DNA of 64,000 nucleotides from Mucilaginibacter frigoritolerans (GTDB lineage: Bacteria; Bacteroidota; Bacteroidia; Sphingobacteriales; Sphingobacteriaceae). The notes under the pieces were generated by a model. It had not been told where the DNA came from. It searched no databases and saw nothing but the letters and a program-made list of their open reading frames with translations. A program made the translations under genes and the position numbers. This document shows, in pieces, positions 7,561 through 15,923 of this stretch; positions within the stretch are counted from its first letter, which is position 1; every line of letters begins with the position of its first letter. The DNA lies in NCBI RefSeq assembly GCF_007830615.1, contig NZ_VLLI01000002.1:248001-312000 (forward strand), read 5' to 3'.

Positions 7561-8172
7561 ATGCAAAACCAATTGAAGCAACTTTACGGCAATATTGATA
7601 TTTATCTTTTCGATCAGCTGCTAAAAGGCACTTATGATAATTGTACCCGGGTGCTTGATGCCGGATGTGGTGGTGGCCGTAACCTGGTTTATTTTCTAAG
7701 AAATGGTTTTGAGGTATACGGAATTGACCCCAATGCTGATGCGGTAGCGGCGGTTAAAGAATTGTCGCAATTGCTCTCACCCAGTAATTCGTTGGATAAT
7801 TTTAAAGTGGCTGCTACCGAGAATCTGCCTTTCGAGGATGCTTATTTTGATTTGATGATTAGCAGTGCTGTATTGCATTTTGCCAACAACGAACAGCATT
7901 TTGATGCTATGCTGCAGTCCATGTGGCGTGTGCTGAAACCGGGCGGCTATTTCTTTGCGCGACTGGCATCTGATATCGGTATAGAAAAACTGGTACAGCC
8001 TTTGGGTAATAGCCGCTATTTATTGCCCGATGGCTCGCAACGTTTCCTGGTGAATGAAAAGACCTTGTTAACTTATACAAGTCAATTAAATGGCTATCTG
8101 CACGAACCTATCAAAACCACCAACGTGCAAAATTTACGTTGTATGACTACCTGGTGCCTCCAAAAGCGGTGA
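7561..8172 (+). CDS. class I SAM-dependent methyltransferase
   Basis: From ATG 7561 the 203-residue protein has the SAM motif I VLDAGCGGGRNLVYF (residues about 28-43), the acidic loop GIDPN and the post-motifs FDLMISSAVLHF and MWRVLKPGGYFF, all typical of Methyltransf_11. The target is unknown. A box TACCTTAG lies exactly 4 bp before the ATG, as in prfB and purD here, which suggests a leaderless message and supports this start over an upstream ATG at 7537. Its last 39 bp overlap the 3' end of the convergent MscS gene. Confidence 0.85.
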   Translation: MQNQLKQLYGNIDIYLFDQLLKGTYDNCTRVLDAGCGGGRNLVYFLRNGFEVYGIDPNADAVAAVKELSQLLSPSNSLDNFKVAATENLPFEDAYFDLMISSAVLHFANNEQHFDAMLQSMWRVLKPGGYFFARLASDIGIEKLVQPLGNSRYLLPDGSQRFLVNEKTLLTYTSQLNGYLHEPIKTTNVQNLRCMTTWCLQKR

Positions 8173-9255
8173 TTCGATAGGTGATTGATCAGGGTTGCTG
8201 ATAACAATGCGATTTAACGGCAAGCTTTCAGGGTGTTTATCGCGGATAAATTTGATCAGGTTTTCGCGCAGGTAACAACGCAAATCAAACGCTGTTGATG
8301 AATCGCGGGCGCTTACCAGTACACGCACCTCTATACAATTGGTTTTGGCATCGGTAACCTGTATAACTTTTACACGCTTGTCCCATAGGGTTGTTTTATC
8401 CAGCAGTTTTTCAAACTCCTGGCGCAGGGCATCAATTGGGGTATTATAATCAAGATAAAGAAAAACAGTGCCAAGTATTTCGGAGGTATTGCGGGTCCAG
8501 TTTTGAAAGGGCTTTTCAATAAAGTAATTTATCGGCAATATCAACCTGCGCTGATCCCAGATATTGAGCACCACATACGTAAGGGTTATATCTTCTACCC
8601 GGCCCCATTCCCCTTCAACCACCAACACATCATCAATCCTGATGGGCTGCGTAAAGGCAATCTGCAAACCAGCCAAAAAGCTTCCCAGCGATTTTTGTGC
8701 GGCAAAGCCTATTATGATACCACCAATGCCTACGCCAGTAAGTAAACCGGCGCCCAGCTTGCGCACGTTATCAAAACTTAAAAGAATAACCGCAATAGCT
8801 ATAAAAATGATGAGTGTTGCCAGCACCCGCCGTATAAACTGCAGTTGCGTGCGGATTTTTCTTTCTTTCAGATTATCGGCTTTGGATAAATCATAGGCAT
8901 GCAGCATATAATCTTCAAATACATTTATGGCGCTCACCAATAATGCTGCGAATGATATGATCAAAGCAATTTCAACCACACGGCTCAGTAGTTCGTTAAT
9001 TTCTTTATCCAGCACCACCATCAACGGAATCATTAAGTTGAGCACCAAAAGTGGTATAAAATGGGTTAACGGTCCGCTAAGGTGGGTAATAATGCTGCGG
9101 AACAGGGAGTAATCTTTCGTGTTTTTATAGTAACCGAATACGGCTCTGACGATAAATTTTATTATCAGCCCGATAACAATAGCGGCGGCAAAAACGAGCA
9201 GGTTCCACACCAGCGGCTGGATACGGCCCGACCATGATTCAATAAGTTGTTTCAT
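8134..9255 (-). CDS. mechanosensitive ion channel of the MscS family
   Basis: The 373-residue protein has four hydrophobic segments in the first half (residues about 13-33, 55-80, 90-108 and 135-160). The MscS pore helix and domain follow: GLLTGVGIGGIIIGFAAQ (Gly/Ala-rich TM3), LGSFLAGLQIAFTQPIRIDD, then the beta domain VEGEWGRVEDITLTYV and LPINYFIEKPFQNWTR. MscS channels release solutes on hypo-osmotic shock in the inner membrane. The 3' end overlaps that of the convergent methyltransferase by 39 bp. Confidence 0.93.
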   Translation of the reverse strand: MKQLIESWSGRIQPLVWNLLVFAAAIVIGLIIKFIVRAVFGYYKNTKDYSLFRSIITHLSGPLTHFIPLLVLNLMIPLMVVLDKEINELLSRVVEIALIISFAALLVSAINVFEDYMLHAYDLSKADNLKERKIRTQLQFIRRVLATLIIFIAIAVILLSFDNVRKLGAGLLTGVGIGGIIIGFAAQKSLGSFLAGLQIAFTQPIRIDDVLVVEGEWGRVEDITLTYVVLNIWDQRRLILPINYFIEKPFQNWTRNTSEILGTVFLYLDYNTPIDALRQEFEKLLDKTTLWDKRVKVIQVTDAKTNCIEVRVLVSARDSSTAFDLRCYLRENLIKFIRDKHPESLPLNRIVISNPDQSPIESPLLEAPGSHTT

Positions 9256-9331
9256 AATGCAATATGTGTTTTACAACATTGTGCATTTGAATTTGTTGGC
9301 TGGATATGAATAAAGGGTTTGGTATTTAGTT

Positions 9332-9829
9332 TTAATTGCCGGCGTGCAAGCTAACAATACGGTACATCTGCCATTTATTGTTTATGTGTCGCCATATAAC
9401 CACAAACTTACCAGGCTTAGAGGGCGTTTCGCTTTCCTGATGATTAATAAACCGGTGAAGACCAATTTCCACTGCACCAAAGCCTGCTATGGCATAAACT
9501 TCAATGCTTCCCTGCACTAAAACCCTCGTTACCTTACCGCAAATATTTTTCTTTATCGCATCCAAAAGATCTTTTTTTGAGGTCATTAGTCCCCCTCTAT
9601 CATGGTAAAACTCTATGCTGTCGGCCAAAATAGCAGTTTGTGTATCCATGTCGCAAGTGTTGTAAGCGTTAAAATAGAGACTGTCCATATGAACAATGGT
9701 ATTATATAACTCCTGCGACTCTGGTTTATAAGTATAGGTATAGGAACCCTGGCTTTGGGCGGATGCAGTTCCCGAAATAACCAATACAATAAGTATGGTT
9801 AAAAGTGCTGATGATTTAAAGTTCTTCAT
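9332..9829 (-). CDS. secreted NTF2-like (DUF4440/SnoaL-type) protein
   Basis: The 165-residue protein has a signal peptide (LLTILIVLVISGTASAQS, cleavage near residue 25). The mature part fits the NTF2-like alpha+beta fold: an N-terminal helix (LYNTIVHMDSLYFNAYNTCD), then ILADSIEFYHDRGGLMTSKKDLLD, and the strands FVVIWRHINNKWQMYRIVS at the end. Members are small-molecule binding or isomerase-like proteins; a catalytic role is not assured here. It is in the same orientation as MscS, 76 bp upstream of it. Confidence 0.8.
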   Translation of the reverse strand: MKNFKSSALLTILIVLVISGTASAQSQGSYTYTYKPESQELYNTIVHMDSLYFNAYNTCDMDTQTAILADSIEFYHDRGGLMTSKKDLLDAIKKNICGKVTRVLVQGSIEVYAIAGFGAVEIGLHRFINHQESETPSKPGKFVVIWRHINNKWQMYRIVSLHAGN

Positions 9830-10078
9830 GATCGTTTTTTTATTACAATTAATACACTAATCACATGCCACATGTCAATTCATTAATAATCAAATCATTA
9901 TTACAGATTGAAAATTATAATGTTCGTTAATGATACAGGTTTTTGTTCGCTTTCGATACCATGGGGCATTTATTATGATGGATCGCAGTTTTAAGGATTT
10001 GAAATGTAAAATTGATAATAAGCTAATTGCTCCGATACAACATTGAGAGGCACATCTGCAATATTCAGATGTGTGTTG

Positions 10079-10149
10079 TTTTCCTGCAAGGGCTCGAACC
10101 TCAATCCTCAGAGCCAGAATCTGATGTGTTACCATTACACCACAGGAAA
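10079..10149 (-). tRNA. tRNA-Gln (anticodon CTG)
   Basis: The minus strand folds as a complete cloverleaf of 71 nt: acceptor TTTCCTG/CAGGAAA, D stem GTGT/ACAC with loop AATGGTA, anticodon stem TCAGA/TCTGA with loop TTCTGGC (anticodon CTG at 10115-10117) and T arm TGAGG-TTCGAGC-CCTTG. U33 and the TTC of the T loop are present. CTG reads the glutamine codon CAG. CCA is not encoded. Confidence 0.93.
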
Positions 10150-10194
10150 ATAATTGGTGGGTGTTAAAAAAACAAGTCTGGCTATTTTCTAATG

Positions 10195-10202
10195 CAAATA
10201 TA
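10195..10202 (-). promoter_or_regulatory. -7 box TATATTTG upstream of tRNA-Gln
   Basis: TATATTTG on the minus strand matches TAnnTTTG and lies 46 bp before the tRNA 5' end. No -33 element at the standard distance is evident. Confidence 0.45.
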
Positions 10203-10238
10203 AGCAATCACATATCATCAGTAAATCACAAATTGCTT

Positions 10239-10745
10239 TTATTTAAATACTTTTAAAATTGATTTCCAAAACCAGCTTTCTTCTGCCTTTAGCATAATTT
10301 CGAGTGTCTTATCAACGTTTTTGGCCAGCTTATTAATATCAGTTACTGATTTGTGGAAGGTTTTATATTCGGGATCTTTTTCATTCCCTTTTACGGCCGA
10401 TAGCTCGTCGAGTATCTTTATAATCGGGTCCAGCTCGCGTTTGCGGCGTTCTTTGGCTACCTGTCGGGCAATGTTCCAGGTATCTTTATCGGCATAAAAG
10501 TATTCTTTACGCTCACCTTGTTTAAGCTGTTTTTCTACCAAGCCCCAGTTAATCAGGTCGCGCAGGGTCATGTTAGCATTTCCGCGGGAAATGCTCAATT
10601 TTTCCATTACTTCTTCGGTAGTTAAAGCCTCCGGAGTAAGTAATAGGAGCGCATGTACCTGTGCCATGGTGCGATTTATGCCCCATTCGGAGCCCAGCTT
10701 ACCCCATGCTTCAATAAACTTTTGCTTAGCCTCGGTCAATTCCAT
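10239..10745 (-). CDS. GbsR/MarR-type transcriptional regulator
   Basis: The 168-residue protein has a winged helix in residues about 20-95: WGINRTMAQVHALLLLTPEALTTEEV, the recognition helix LSISRGNANMTLRDLINWGLV, and a wing with KQGERKEYFYADKDTW. This is the GbsR branch of the MarR superfamily. The C-terminal half is helical and probably dimerises. GbsR-type proteins control osmoprotectant or transport genes; the target is not evident here. The tRNA-Gln gene lies downstream on the same strand. Confidence 0.88.
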   Translation of the reverse strand: MELTEAKQKFIEAWGKLGSEWGINRTMAQVHALLLLTPEALTTEEVMEKLSISRGNANMTLRDLINWGLVEKQLKQGERKEYFYADKDTWNIARQVAKERRKRELDPIIKILDELSAVKGNEKDPEYKTFHKSVTDINKLAKNVDKTLEIMLKAEESWFWKSILKVFK

Positions 10746-10905
10746 TTACAAAGATACCCTTGTTATTAAACTTTCAAAATATTTTGAAAGATGGTAGATG
10801 GGAGCTGGGCGTAGAGTGGACTCACCCGGTCAACGCTGCGATTTGCAATAGCGTTATTATTGTTTAAATTTGAATACCAATTCTAACAACCTAAAAATAC
10901 TCATT

Positions 10906-11832
10906 ATGAAAAACCAGCAGTTTTCGAGGCGTCGCTTCATTGGCGCAGGTATGCTTGCCGCAGCCGGGATGGCTTTTGCCTCAAAAAGTTCTTTTGCAAA
11001 TTCATTTCTGGCAAAGCCTAAACCCAATTCAAAATTTAACGGGGTGCAAATAGGAGTAATTACTTATTCATACAGAAGCCTGCCTGGCAGTATTCAGCAA
11101 ATACTGCAATACTGCATTGATAGTAATATAAACGCGATAGAGTTAATGGGGGATGCTGCCGAAGCTTATGCTGGTGCACCACCACGCGATGGCAGCGAAA
11201 ACTATGCTGCACAATTAGCCACCTGGCGCGAAAACACCATTATGGATAGTTTTTTTGCCATCCGTAAAATGTTTAACGATGCCGGTATAAATATTTATGC
11301 CTGGAAGCCCAATGCTTTGGGTGCCAAAAATACTGACGGCGAAATTGATTATGCCTTTAATGCCGGAAAAGCGCTGGGATGTTCGCATGTTACTGTAGAA
11401 CTGCCCGACGCAGTGCAAACACAACGCCTTGGAGATATTGCCGAAAAGCACGGTATGATTGTAGCCTACCACGCACATACCCAGGCTACACCTACTTTAT
11501 GGGATGTAGCCCTGAGCCAATCCGACCACAATGGTATTAATTTGGATATTGGCCATTATGTGGCCGGCACCAGCAGCAGCCCGGTTGACTTTATTTTGAA
11601 GAATCACAAACGTATTGCCAGCATGCATATTAAGGACAGGAAGTTTCACGACGGTCCTAACATGCCATGGGGTGAAGGTGATACCCCGATAAAAGAAGTT
11701 TTAGCGCTGATAAAGAAAAATGATTACAAATTCCCGGCTACTATTGAGCTGGAATATAAAATACCAGAAGGCTCAGATCCGGTTAAAGAAGTAATTAAAT
11801 GCCGTGAGTATGCTAAAAATGCTTTGGCATAA
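10906..11832 (+). CDS. Tat-exported sugar phosphate isomerase/epimerase-like protein (TIM barrel)
   Basis: From ATG 10906 the 308-residue protein has a twin-arginine signal (SRRRFIGAG at residues 7-15, then AAAGMAFAS). The mature part is a xylose isomerase-like TIM barrel, seen in GVQIGVITYSYRSLPG, AIELMGDAAEAY, VAYHAHTQATP, LDIGHYVAG, HIKDRKFHDG and ATIELEY. The ordered H, D, H and E residues fit the metal site of the AP endonuclease 2 superfamily. It probably acts in the periplasm on a sugar or inositol derivative; the substrate is not known. An in-frame upstream ATG at 10870 would spoil the Tat signal. Confidence 0.85.
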   Translation: MKNQQFSRRRFIGAGMLAAAGMAFASKSSFANSFLAKPKPNSKFNGVQIGVITYSYRSLPGSIQQILQYCIDSNINAIELMGDAAEAYAGAPPRDGSENYAAQLATWRENTIMDSFFAIRKMFNDAGINIYAWKPNALGAKNTDGEIDYAFNAGKALGCSHVTVELPDAVQTQRLGDIAEKHGMIVAYHAHTQATPTLWDVALSQSDHNGINLDIGHYVAGTSSSPVDFILKNHKRIASMHIKDRKFHDGPNMPWGEGDTPIKEVLALIKKNDYKFPATIELEYKIPEGSDPVKEVIKCREYAKNALA

Positions 11833-11954
11833 CATTAATTGATATTATTTAAACAATAGCCAATAAAATAGAATTAATAACTTTAAGGGTTGTTGGTTCT
11901 ATTTTTTATTTTGAGGCATCGCTATAAATTGGTAATTGCCTATATTTAGTTAAG

Positions 11955-12938
11955 ATGAAGGAGATAGTTTTAATTATTCATGAAGATGTAACCCTGTCTA
12001 CCATAACGGGGGCAATGGATATGTTTATCCATACCAATAATCTTTTTAAGCATACGGGAAAATCTTTGCCCTTTAAAATTATAATGGTCGGGGATGCTGC
12101 TGAAAATAAGGTATTACAAATCTCATCACCCTTTGTTACCTATCAAACCATTGCCGAAACCAAACATCCGGACCTCATTATTATACCTGCATTTTATGGC
12201 GACCGGGATATCTCGCTAAAAAAACATCAAAACATTATAAAGTGGATAAATGCCATGTACCTAAACGGAGCCGAAGTAGCCAGCATGTGTTCGGGCAGTT
12301 ATTTTTTGGCTGAAGCCGGGTTACTTGCAGGTCGTTCATGTACGGCACACTGGAACGATATGGACGATATATTGCAGCGGTATCCGGATGTTAATTTTTT
12401 ATCGGACATGGTGATCACCGATCAGGATGGCATTTATACCAGTGGTGGTGCTTTTTCATCGTTAAATTTGATTCTTTATTTAATTGATAAATTTTGCGGC
12501 AGGGAAGTAGGGATTTGGGCCAGCAAAATGTTCTCCTTAGATATGGATCGGATAAGGCAATCACATTTCGCGGTATTTAAAGGACAGCGGCAACACCAGG
12601 ACGAGGAGATCCAGAAAGCACAAACCTTTATTGAACAGAACCATCACCTGCAGATTAATATTGATGGAATTGCTGAACATGCCAACATGAGTAAACGCAA
12701 TTTTATAAGGCGGTTTAAAAAAGCAACCCACAATACCCCTTTTGAATACCTGCAACGCGTAAAAATTGAAGCTGCCAAAAAGGCCCTTGAAAAAGGGGCA
12801 CAAAACATTAATTTACTGATGTATGACGCCGGTTACAATGATATTAAAACATTCAGGGAGGTTTTTAAAAAGATAACCGGATTAACCCCGCAGGATTACC
12901 GCCGTAAATATAACCGCAGCATTCCCGAGCTGGTTTAG
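11955..12938 (+). CDS. GlxA-type transcriptional regulator (DJ-1/PfpI domain plus AraC HTH)
   Basis: The 327-residue protein has an N-terminal class I amidotransferase-like domain (residues about 1-190; ASMCSGSYFLAEAGLLAGR is the nucleophile elbow region with a Cys). A C-terminal AraC HTH follows (residues about 215-320; HANMSKRNFIRRFKKATHNTP and YDAGYNDIKTFREVFKKITGLTPQDYR). This order defines the GlxA regulator family. The effector is unknown. It follows the isomerase-like gene at a 122-bp distance and may have its own promoter. Confidence 0.92.
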   Translation: MKEIVLIIHEDVTLSTITGAMDMFIHTNNLFKHTGKSLPFKIIMVGDAAENKVLQISSPFVTYQTIAETKHPDLIIIPAFYGDRDISLKKHQNIIKWINAMYLNGAEVASMCSGSYFLAEAGLLAGRSCTAHWNDMDDILQRYPDVNFLSDMVITDQDGIYTSGGAFSSLNLILYLIDKFCGREVGIWASKMFSLDMDRIRQSHFAVFKGQRQHQDEEIQKAQTFIEQNHHLQINIDGIAEHANMSKRNFIRRFKKATHNTPFEYLQRVKIEAAKKALEKGAQNINLLMYDAGYNDIKTFREVFKKITGLTPQDYRRKYNRSIPELV

Positions 12939-12943
12939 CCCAT

Positions 12944-12977
12944 AAAAAAAGAAGCGCTCCTGATGGGCAGGAACGCT
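12944..12977 (-). terminator. terminator of the candidate small RNA (and of the permease transcript)
   Basis: Read on the minus strand, the hairpin AGCG-x-TCCT / AGGA-x-CGCT (12953-12977) has a 7-nt loop and one internal mismatch. It is followed by CTTCTTTTTTT. The T-run is only on the minus strand, so it terminates leftward transcription. Confidence 0.7.
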
Positions 12978-13103
12978 GATCTAACCAATTATAAACCTTA
13001 TATGAGAGAGAGAAGAGTAACAGGGGATGGAGTCGAACCATCTTCTTACTGCCAACCAGCTCCCTGTGATGTTTTGAATCAGCACATTTACCATCCTGAC
13101 CCG
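12944..13103 (-). ncRNA. candidate small RNA with a tRNA-like 3' domain
   Basis: No coding frame fits here. On the minus strand, a good promoter (13107-13137) is followed by about 160 nt that end in a rho-independent terminator. Within the RNA, 13019-13067 resembles a tRNA with no anticodon arm. It has a perfect T arm (GATGG-TTCGACT-CCATC, 13026-13042) joined directly to an acceptor-like 3' strand CCCTGT, which pairs with ACAGGG (13062-13067), and a D-arm-like GCTGGTTGGC between. A 5' part (13068-13103) could pair with the same 3' strand (CAGGATGG with CCATCC-CCTG), giving two exclusive folds. I recognise no known RNA family. It could also be a tRNA pseudogene. Confidence 0.5.
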
Positions 13104-13106
13104 GGA

Positions 13107-13137
13107 CAAATATATAAACAATAATTTAAACTACAAA
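13107..13137 (-). promoter_or_regulatory. Bacteroidota-type promoter TTTG-N19-TATATTTG
   Basis: On the minus strand TTTG (13134-13137) and TATATTTG (13107-13114) are separated by 19 bp, matching the -33/-7 consensus of Bacteroidota housekeeping sigma factors. No open frame starts downstream, so it should drive the candidate small RNA. Confidence 0.6.
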
Positions 13138-13252
13138 CCCCATAGATTAAATAGTTTATTTTTACTTTTTAATTATAATCTGTTAAACCAATACCGTAAT
13201 TACTGATTTTCTCTTCAGGTAAGCCACGTGCGTCAGCTGGCTCAGATACTCA

Positions 13253-14575
13253 TTAAAATTTCAGATACGGCTTTTTCCAGATGATGAGTCTCCATACCAG
13301 TTCGGCAGTTGCCAATGCGCCTATAGCGAACACTGCGGCCCATGCGCCGTTTGTAGCTGAAGAAAAGGCACCTGCCAATGCAACAAAATATACCACAACA
13401 GGCAATAAGATCATCAGACACAAGCCGGGGATTCCCAATGGTATTCTGAAAGGTCGGGAAACATCCGGTTCTGATAAGCGCAGTTTTATTAAAGAAATGT
13501 ATTCGAGCGATAAGCCTGCACCGTACACTGTCACATCAATAATCAACAAATCGGCAAAGGGCCAAAGAATCATGAGGCTCACGACCAATGAGCAAACGAT
13601 AATAGAAATGTATGGGGTTTGAAATTTTGGGTGGAGTGTATTTAGTTTTTGAGGCAGCAGATCATCATCTGCCATAACTTTAGGCACCCGCGAAACAGAA
13701 AGTAAAACTGCGGCATAAATACCCAAACTACTGGCCATACCGCCAAATGCAATAAGCGCGCCCAACCATTTTCCGCTCAGCAGTTCGGCCACAGCAGGGA
13801 AACCTTTGTCGCTCAAAACACCTGGTGATATCCCGCTTTGCTGTGCAACTAGGATCACTAAAAAGTAAAGTACAATAACCAGTGCAAAAGCGGTAAAAAT
13901 AGAAATGAGGTAGGAGCGTACCGGGCGTTCAACTTCTTCGGCATAAGTAGTAACGTTATCCCACCCAAGGCAATTCCACATTACCGTATACAGCGCCATC
14001 CCTAATGAAGAAAATGGTACGCCTCTTATTGATGGTGATGCTATAACAATAGCCCCTGCATGATGATAAAAAAACAAGCCGAATAAAATAATAAAAGGAA
14101 CTACTACTATTGCCCCTAAAATCAACGAGGCTTTGCCCACCGGTACAATGCCTAAAATATTTAACCCGGCAGAAATCCATATTACAACCAAACAAATAGG
14201 GATACGGTAGGAGCTCAGCTCCGGAAAAAAGTAAGAGGCATATAAAACAAACAGACCCGGGTAAATAGCCAGGTCAACAAAAGTGTATAACCAGGTCCAC
14301 CAGCCTTCATAAAAACCCCATCGCGTACCCAGCGCATGTTTTACCCATTTATAATAGCCACCAGTAACCGGCATCATACTGTTAAGCTCCAGCACTGTAA
14401 AAATTGCAGGTACATCCCAAAATAGCGGGGTTATGAGCAACAACATCAAAGCTGCATGTTGCCCTGCATAAGCCAGTAAAGGTTCAAGTCCGTACGGACC
14501 ACCCGATACCGTAAAGAAAATGACGGCAATAAGCTGTATGGGTCTTATCTTTCTTAATATCGGTAATGACGGCAT
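13253..14575 (-). CDS. APC-family amino acid permease
   Basis: The 440-residue protein is very hydrophobic with roughly a dozen membrane segments. The first, after PILRKIRPIQLIAVIFFTVSGGPYGLEPLL, carries the glycine-rich unwound TM1 of APC carriers. ELNSMMPVTGGYYKWVKHALG is the usual TM2-TM3 region, and GWDNVTTYAEEVERPVRSYLIS matches the TM6-loop motif. It resembles the amino acid/polyamine carriers of the plant-type PUT/LAT-like branch. Substrate is not evident. It has no close co-directional partner; a candidate small RNA lies beyond its 3' end. Confidence 0.9.
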   Translation of the reverse strand: MPSLPILRKIRPIQLIAVIFFTVSGGPYGLEPLLAYAGQHAALMLLLITPLFWDVPAIFTVLELNSMMPVTGGYYKWVKHALGTRWGFYEGWWTWLYTFVDLAIYPGLFVLYASYFFPELSSYRIPICLVVIWISAGLNILGIVPVGKASLILGAIVVVPFIILFGLFFYHHAGAIVIASPSIRGVPFSSLGMALYTVMWNCLGWDNVTTYAEEVERPVRSYLISIFTAFALVIVLYFLVILVAQQSGISPGVLSDKGFPAVAELLSGKWLGALIAFGGMASSLGIYAAVLLSVSRVPKVMADDDLLPQKLNTLHPKFQTPYISIIVCSLVVSLMILWPFADLLIIDVTVYGAGLSLEYISLIKLRLSEPDVSRPFRIPLGIPGLCLMILLPVVVYFVALAGAFSSATNGAWAAVFAIGALATAELVWRLIIWKKPYLKF

Positions 14576-14791
14576 AAGGGATAAAAATATTATTTATGCC
14601 TTAAATTGTTCCATTTGTTTACAAATAGTTATTATTTATTTTAAGCTAGCAATTAAATTATCTCTGTAAATCTGTTTCTGAAAAAATGGTTTGGAAATAT
14701 TATAATAAAATTATTGTAACTTTAAGTTTGGGTTTAATGTTAAATTAAAGCGTTCATTACGTGGTCAATAAAAATATTGTTAACCCTGTAT

Positions 14792-14799
14792 TAACTTTG
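14792..14799 (+). promoter_or_regulatory. -7 box TAACTTTG for the acidic-sugar operon
   Basis: TAACTTTG matches TAnnTTTG and lies 61 bp before ATG 14861, in a 285-bp AT-rich gap. A -33 TTG at 19 bp is not clear. It is the best promoter candidate for the 14.8-23.6 kb operon. Confidence 0.5.
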
Positions 14800-14860
14800 C
14801 ATCATATCAGTTAAAAGCCGAAACCTAATTTGTAGTTTTAATTTTTATTAAGACAATGTG

Positions 14861-15907
14861 ATGAGGAAAAGGATACTATTTATTACCGGATCAATTAATC
14901 AAACTTCGCAAATGCACCAGATATCCAAATATCTGGACGACTATGATTGCTGGTTTAGCCAGCTGTTTCCGGACAATCCTTTTCTTAAAATCATCATCAA
15001 ACACACCCCTTTAGCCAAAGGAACAGTACTAACCGGTCAGTTTAAGGAGCGGTCAGAAAACTATCTGATTCAGCACGGTTTACAAATAGATTATGGTGGC
15101 GACAGGTACAACTATGATCTGGTTGTAAACTGCACCGATATGATTGTGGCTGAAAAGTTCAGAAAAACCAAAACCATTTGGGTACAGGAAGGGATGATTG
15201 ACAAACGCACCCTTATAAGCAGCATTGTTAAAGCAACCGGCCTGCCCCCTTACTGCAGTGGTGACACCTCATTAAACGGATCAACAAATGTTTGTGACAT
15301 TTATTGCGCCGCATCTGAAGGGTACAAAAGTTACCTGGCTAAACACGGCACAAACGCTAAAAAGATTTTTATTACCGGCATTCCGAATTATGATAATCAT
15401 GTAGAGTTTTTGGGTAATGATTTCCCTCATCACGGCTATGTAATGGTGGCTACATCAGACATGCGCGAAACCTACCGATTTGAAAACAGGATTGAGTTTA
15501 TTAAGCAGGCAGTTAAAATTGCTGCGGGCAGGCAATTACTCTTCAAGCTTCATCCTAATGAAAGGGTAAATAGGGCTGTTGCCGAGATCCGCAAGCATAC
15601 GCCGGTTGGCACACTGGTATATCATACTGGTAATACCAACCATATGATTGCCAATTGCTGCGAATTGATTACTCAATACTCTACCGTAGTTTATACAGGG
15701 ATTGCGCTGGGAAAAAAAGTGCATTCGTACTTTGATGTAAATGAATTAAAAAGACTTGCCCCGGTTCAAAACGGTGGCACATCGGCAAAAAACATTGCCC
15801 GCATTTGCAGAAGCTACCTTAATTTTACCGGAACAAAGGACGAATTTTTAAGCAGCTTTAACTTTCAACCCGAAAGTACCCTGCAACCGGAAGTTCAGTA
15901 TGCCTGA
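14861..15907 (+). CDS. GT-B glycosyltransferase, candidate CMP-sugar (sialyl/Kdo-like) transferase
   Basis: From ATG 14861 the protein has 348 residues with no signal peptide or membrane segment. It shows the spaced motif set of bacterial GT-B transferases that use CMP-activated acidic sugars: an acidic-Gly motif (QEG, E110-G111), HP in FKLHPNE (H231-P232), and a Ser/Thr motif in QYSTVVYTG (S274-T275). The same HP and S motifs also occur in CDP-glycerol transferases, so that is the main alternative. It is the first gene of an operon that encodes a cytidylyltransferase and a NeuB-type synthase. It probably transfers the product sugar to a surface glycan or lipid. Confidence 0.6.
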   Translation: MRKRILFITGSINQTSQMHQISKYLDDYDCWFSQLFPDNPFLKIIIKHTPLAKGTVLTGQFKERSENYLIQHGLQIDYGGDRYNYDLVVNCTDMIVAEKFRKTKTIWVQEGMIDKRTLISSIVKATGLPPYCSGDTSLNGSTNVCDIYCAASEGYKSYLAKHGTNAKKIFITGIPNYDNHVEFLGNDFPHHGYVMVATSDMRETYRFENRIEFIKQAVKIAAGRQLLFKLHPNERVNRAVAEIRKHTPVGTLVYHTGNTNHMIANCCELITQYSTVVYTGIALGKKVHSYFDVNELKRLAPVQNGGTSAKNIARICRSYLNFTGTKDEFLSSFNFQPESTLQPEVQYA

Positions 15908-15923
15908 GTAGATAAGTAAATTT

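Noticed and set aside
9890..10207. 105-codon open frame on the minus strand
   Set aside because: It runs straight through the tRNA-Gln gene and has no protein-family look.
13019..13067. Ordinary functional tRNA gene
   Set aside because: The T arm and acceptor-like pairing are good, but no anticodon arm can be drawn; a tmRNA was also considered and its 5' and 3' signatures are absent.
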